A DNA stretch of 8,796 nucleotides from Lachnospiraceae bacterium (GTDB lineage: Bacteria > Bacillota_A > Clostridia > Lachnospirales > Lachnospiraceae). The notes under the pieces were generated by a model, which searched no databases, was not told the origin of the DNA, and worked only from the letters and a program-made list of their open reading frames with translations. Within the stretch, counting starts at the first letter, position 1. Each line of letters begins with the position of its first letter. The translations under genes and the position numbers were made by a program. Below are positions 7,825 through 8,796 of the stretch, one piece after another. The DNA lies in NCBI GenBank assembly GCA_017464045.1, contig JAFUEG010000118.1, positions 1-8,796 of the forward strand, in the 5' to 3' direction.

Positions 7825-7953
7825 GTCGGTTATATAGACAGGTATAAATAATAAGAGGTACCGAAACAGTTACACGCAAAGCACGCTGACGCTTAACGCT
7901 TTGCTTAGCAACTTTTCGGTACCTCTTATTATTTATACCCCTATATAACCGAC
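7825..7953. repeat. 129-bp near-perfect palindromic element (MITE-like), non-coding
   Basis: Outer arms 7825-7837 and 7941-7953 (13 bp) and inner arms 7841-7866 and 7914-7939 (26 bp) are perfect reverse complements, separated only by aca on the left and c on the right. The interior adds AGTT/AACT (7868-7871 with 7910-7913) and GCAAAGC/GCTTTGC (7876-7882 with 7898-7904) around a 15-nt loop, for about 50 pairs in all. Each long arm contains GGTACC. It begins 18 nt after the lipoprotein stop codon and has no T run after it, so it is not a typical intrinsic terminator, although it could block read-through or be cut as RNA. I see no ORF of note inside and no clear target-site duplication. The heptamer CACGCTG in the loop (7882-7888) recurs at the right edge (7953-7959), followed by a small ACGC-TGC-GCGT hairpin (7954-7964). 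Confidence 0.85.
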
Positions 7954-8037
7954 ACGCTGCGCGTATGAATCATTTATCTCTTTAAAGGTGTTGCAATTAA
8001 ATATCAATTAGGACTTCAAAAAAAATTTAAGAAATTA

Positions 8038-8066
8038 TTGACTTATTTGGGCTTAGAATTTATACT
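8038..8066 (+). promoter_or_regulatory. Sigma-A promoter for pckA
   Basis: TTGACT (8038-8043), exactly 17 nt, then TATACT (8061-8066): five of six matches in each box. The predicted start near 8073 gives a leader of about 55 nt before the ATG at 8128. This is the best promoter in the window and fits a highly expressed metabolic gene. Confidence 0.78.
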
Positions 8067-8085
8067 ATTAAGCGATTGATTTGTA

Positions 8086-8101
8086 TTAATGATATCGTTA
8101 A
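8086..8101. promoter_or_regulatory. 16-bp near-palindrome in the pckA leader, candidate operator
   Basis: TTAATGATATCGTTAA is symmetric about GATATC except for one base pair. It sits just downstream of the predicted transcription start, where a bound repressor would block pckA. No regulator family is recognised, and in AT-rich DNA such a site can arise by chance. Confidence 0.27.
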
Positions 8102-8127
8102 AATTTATAGAAAAGAGGTAAGACAAA

Positions 8128-8796
8128 ATGGCAAATGTTGATTTAAGTAAGTATGGCATAACCGGTGCCAAGGAAATAGTTTATAATCCTTCATATGAGT
8201 ATCTTTTTGAAGAGGAAACTAAGGCAGACCTTGAAGGATTTGATAAGGGACAGCTTACTGAGCTTGATGCGGTTAATGTAATGACAGGTGTTTATACAGG
8301 ACGTTCACCTAAAGATAAGTTCATAGTTGTTGATGATAATTCAAAGGATACTGTATGGTGGACTACAGATGAATATAAGAATGATAATCATCCTGCAACA
8401 AAAGAGGCTTGGGATGCAGTTAAGGAAATAGCTATTAAGGAGCTTTCAGATAAGATGCTTTATGTAGTAGATGCTTTTTGCGGTGCTAACAAGGATACAC
8501 GTATGGCAGTACGTTTCATCATGGAAGTAGCTTGGCAGGCACATTTCGTAGAGAATATGTTCATTAAGCCAACTGCTGAAGAGCTTGAAAACTTTGAGCC
8601 TGACTTTGTAGTTTACAATGCTTCAAAGGCTAAGGTTGAGAACTTCAAGGAGTTAGGTCTTAATTCAGAGACTGCAGTTGTATTTAACATTACAAGCCGT
8701 GAGCAGGTAATCATCAATACATGGTATGGCGGAGAGATGAAGAAGGGTATGTTCTCAATGATGAACTACTATCTTCCGCTTAAGGGTATTGCTTCT
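8128..8796 (+). CDS. pckA: Phosphoenolpyruvate carboxykinase (ATP), N-terminal part, 3' end outside window
   Basis: ATP-type PEP carboxykinase interconverts oxaloacetate plus ATP with PEP, CO2 and ADP in the cytoplasm. In anaerobic fermenters it may run in the CO2-fixing, ATP-forming direction; the direction here is not shown. The first 223 of about 530-540 residues are present and the frame runs off the window edge without a stop. Family motifs are clear: [15 protein letters not shown] (55-69) with substrate-binding Arg59, [12 protein letters not shown] (114-125), [21 protein letters not shown] (187-207) with Tyr200 and Lys206 at the positions of E. coli Tyr207 and Lys213, and [13 protein letters not shown] (211-223), which leads into the metal and P-loop region beyond the edge. 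ATG at 8128 follows AGAGGT at 8114-8119, about 8 nt upstream. All four Arg codons are CGT while neighbouring genes mostly use AGA, which suggests high expression. It is driven by the promoter at 8038-8066 and carries a possible operator in its leader. Confidence 0.96.
   Translation, partial: MANVDLSKYGITGAKEIVYNPSYEYLFEEETKADLEGFDKGQLTELDAVNVMTGVYTGRSPKDKFIVVDDNSKDTVWWTTDEYKNDNHPATKEAWDAVKEIAIKELSDKMLYVVDAFCGANKDTRMAVRFIMEVAWQAHFVENMFIKPTAEELENFEPDFVVYNASKAKVENFKELGLNSETAVVFNITSREQVIINTWYGGEMKKGMFSMMNYYLPLKGIAS

Noticed and set aside
7825..7953. The long palindrome as a simple intrinsic terminator
   Set aside because: The stem is several times longer than usual, its base is AT-rich, and no T run follows the right arm.

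Overview
The window reads as a piece of an AT-rich Firmicutes chromosome, most likely a gut or rumen Lachnospiraceae (Butyrivibrio, Roseburia or Eubacterium type). That placement is inferred from low GC, AGGAG-type ribosome binding sites, AGA/ATA-rich codon use, a YfhO-type envelope protein, Thr/Glu-linker lipoproteins and an ATP-type PEP carboxykinase. All five protein genes lie on the + strand. I see no tRNA, rRNA, CRISPR array, transposase or phage gene.

Layout: (1) positions 1-2652, a YfhO-family multi-pass membrane protein whose 5' end is cut by the window edge; (2) 2732-4501, a membrane-anchored hybrid sensor histidine kinase (two TM helices, PAS, HisKA, HATPase, REC); (3) 4622-5731, a zinc-ribbon protein with a cytoplasmic half-glutamine tract, one TM helix and an exported C-terminal part; (4) 5908-7806, a lipoprotein with an HExxxGH metal-site motif of the DUF885 family; (5) 8128 to the edge, the N-terminal 223 residues of pckA, ATP-dependent phosphoenolpyruvate carboxykinase.

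The gaps also hold structure. Before gene 3, a candidate promoter and a 14-bp hairpin share the same bases. Before gene 4 there is a weak terminator-like hairpin and a promoter with a consensus -10. The largest gap (7807-8127, 321 nt) contains a 129-bp near-perfect palindrome able to form about 50 base pairs, which looks like a non-coding palindromic or MITE-like element. It is followed by a near-consensus sigma-A promoter and a 16-bp near-palindrome in the pckA leader. I see nothing recognisable in 7966-8037.

Three of the four complete or near-complete genes before pckA act at the cell envelope and the kinase is membrane-bound, but nothing shows that the genes form one pathway. Separate promoters suggest mostly separate transcription units. 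I did not find a convincing new multi-gene system. The strongest unexplained signals are the long palindrome at 7825-7953 and the domain architecture of the glutamine-rich zinc-ribbon protein.
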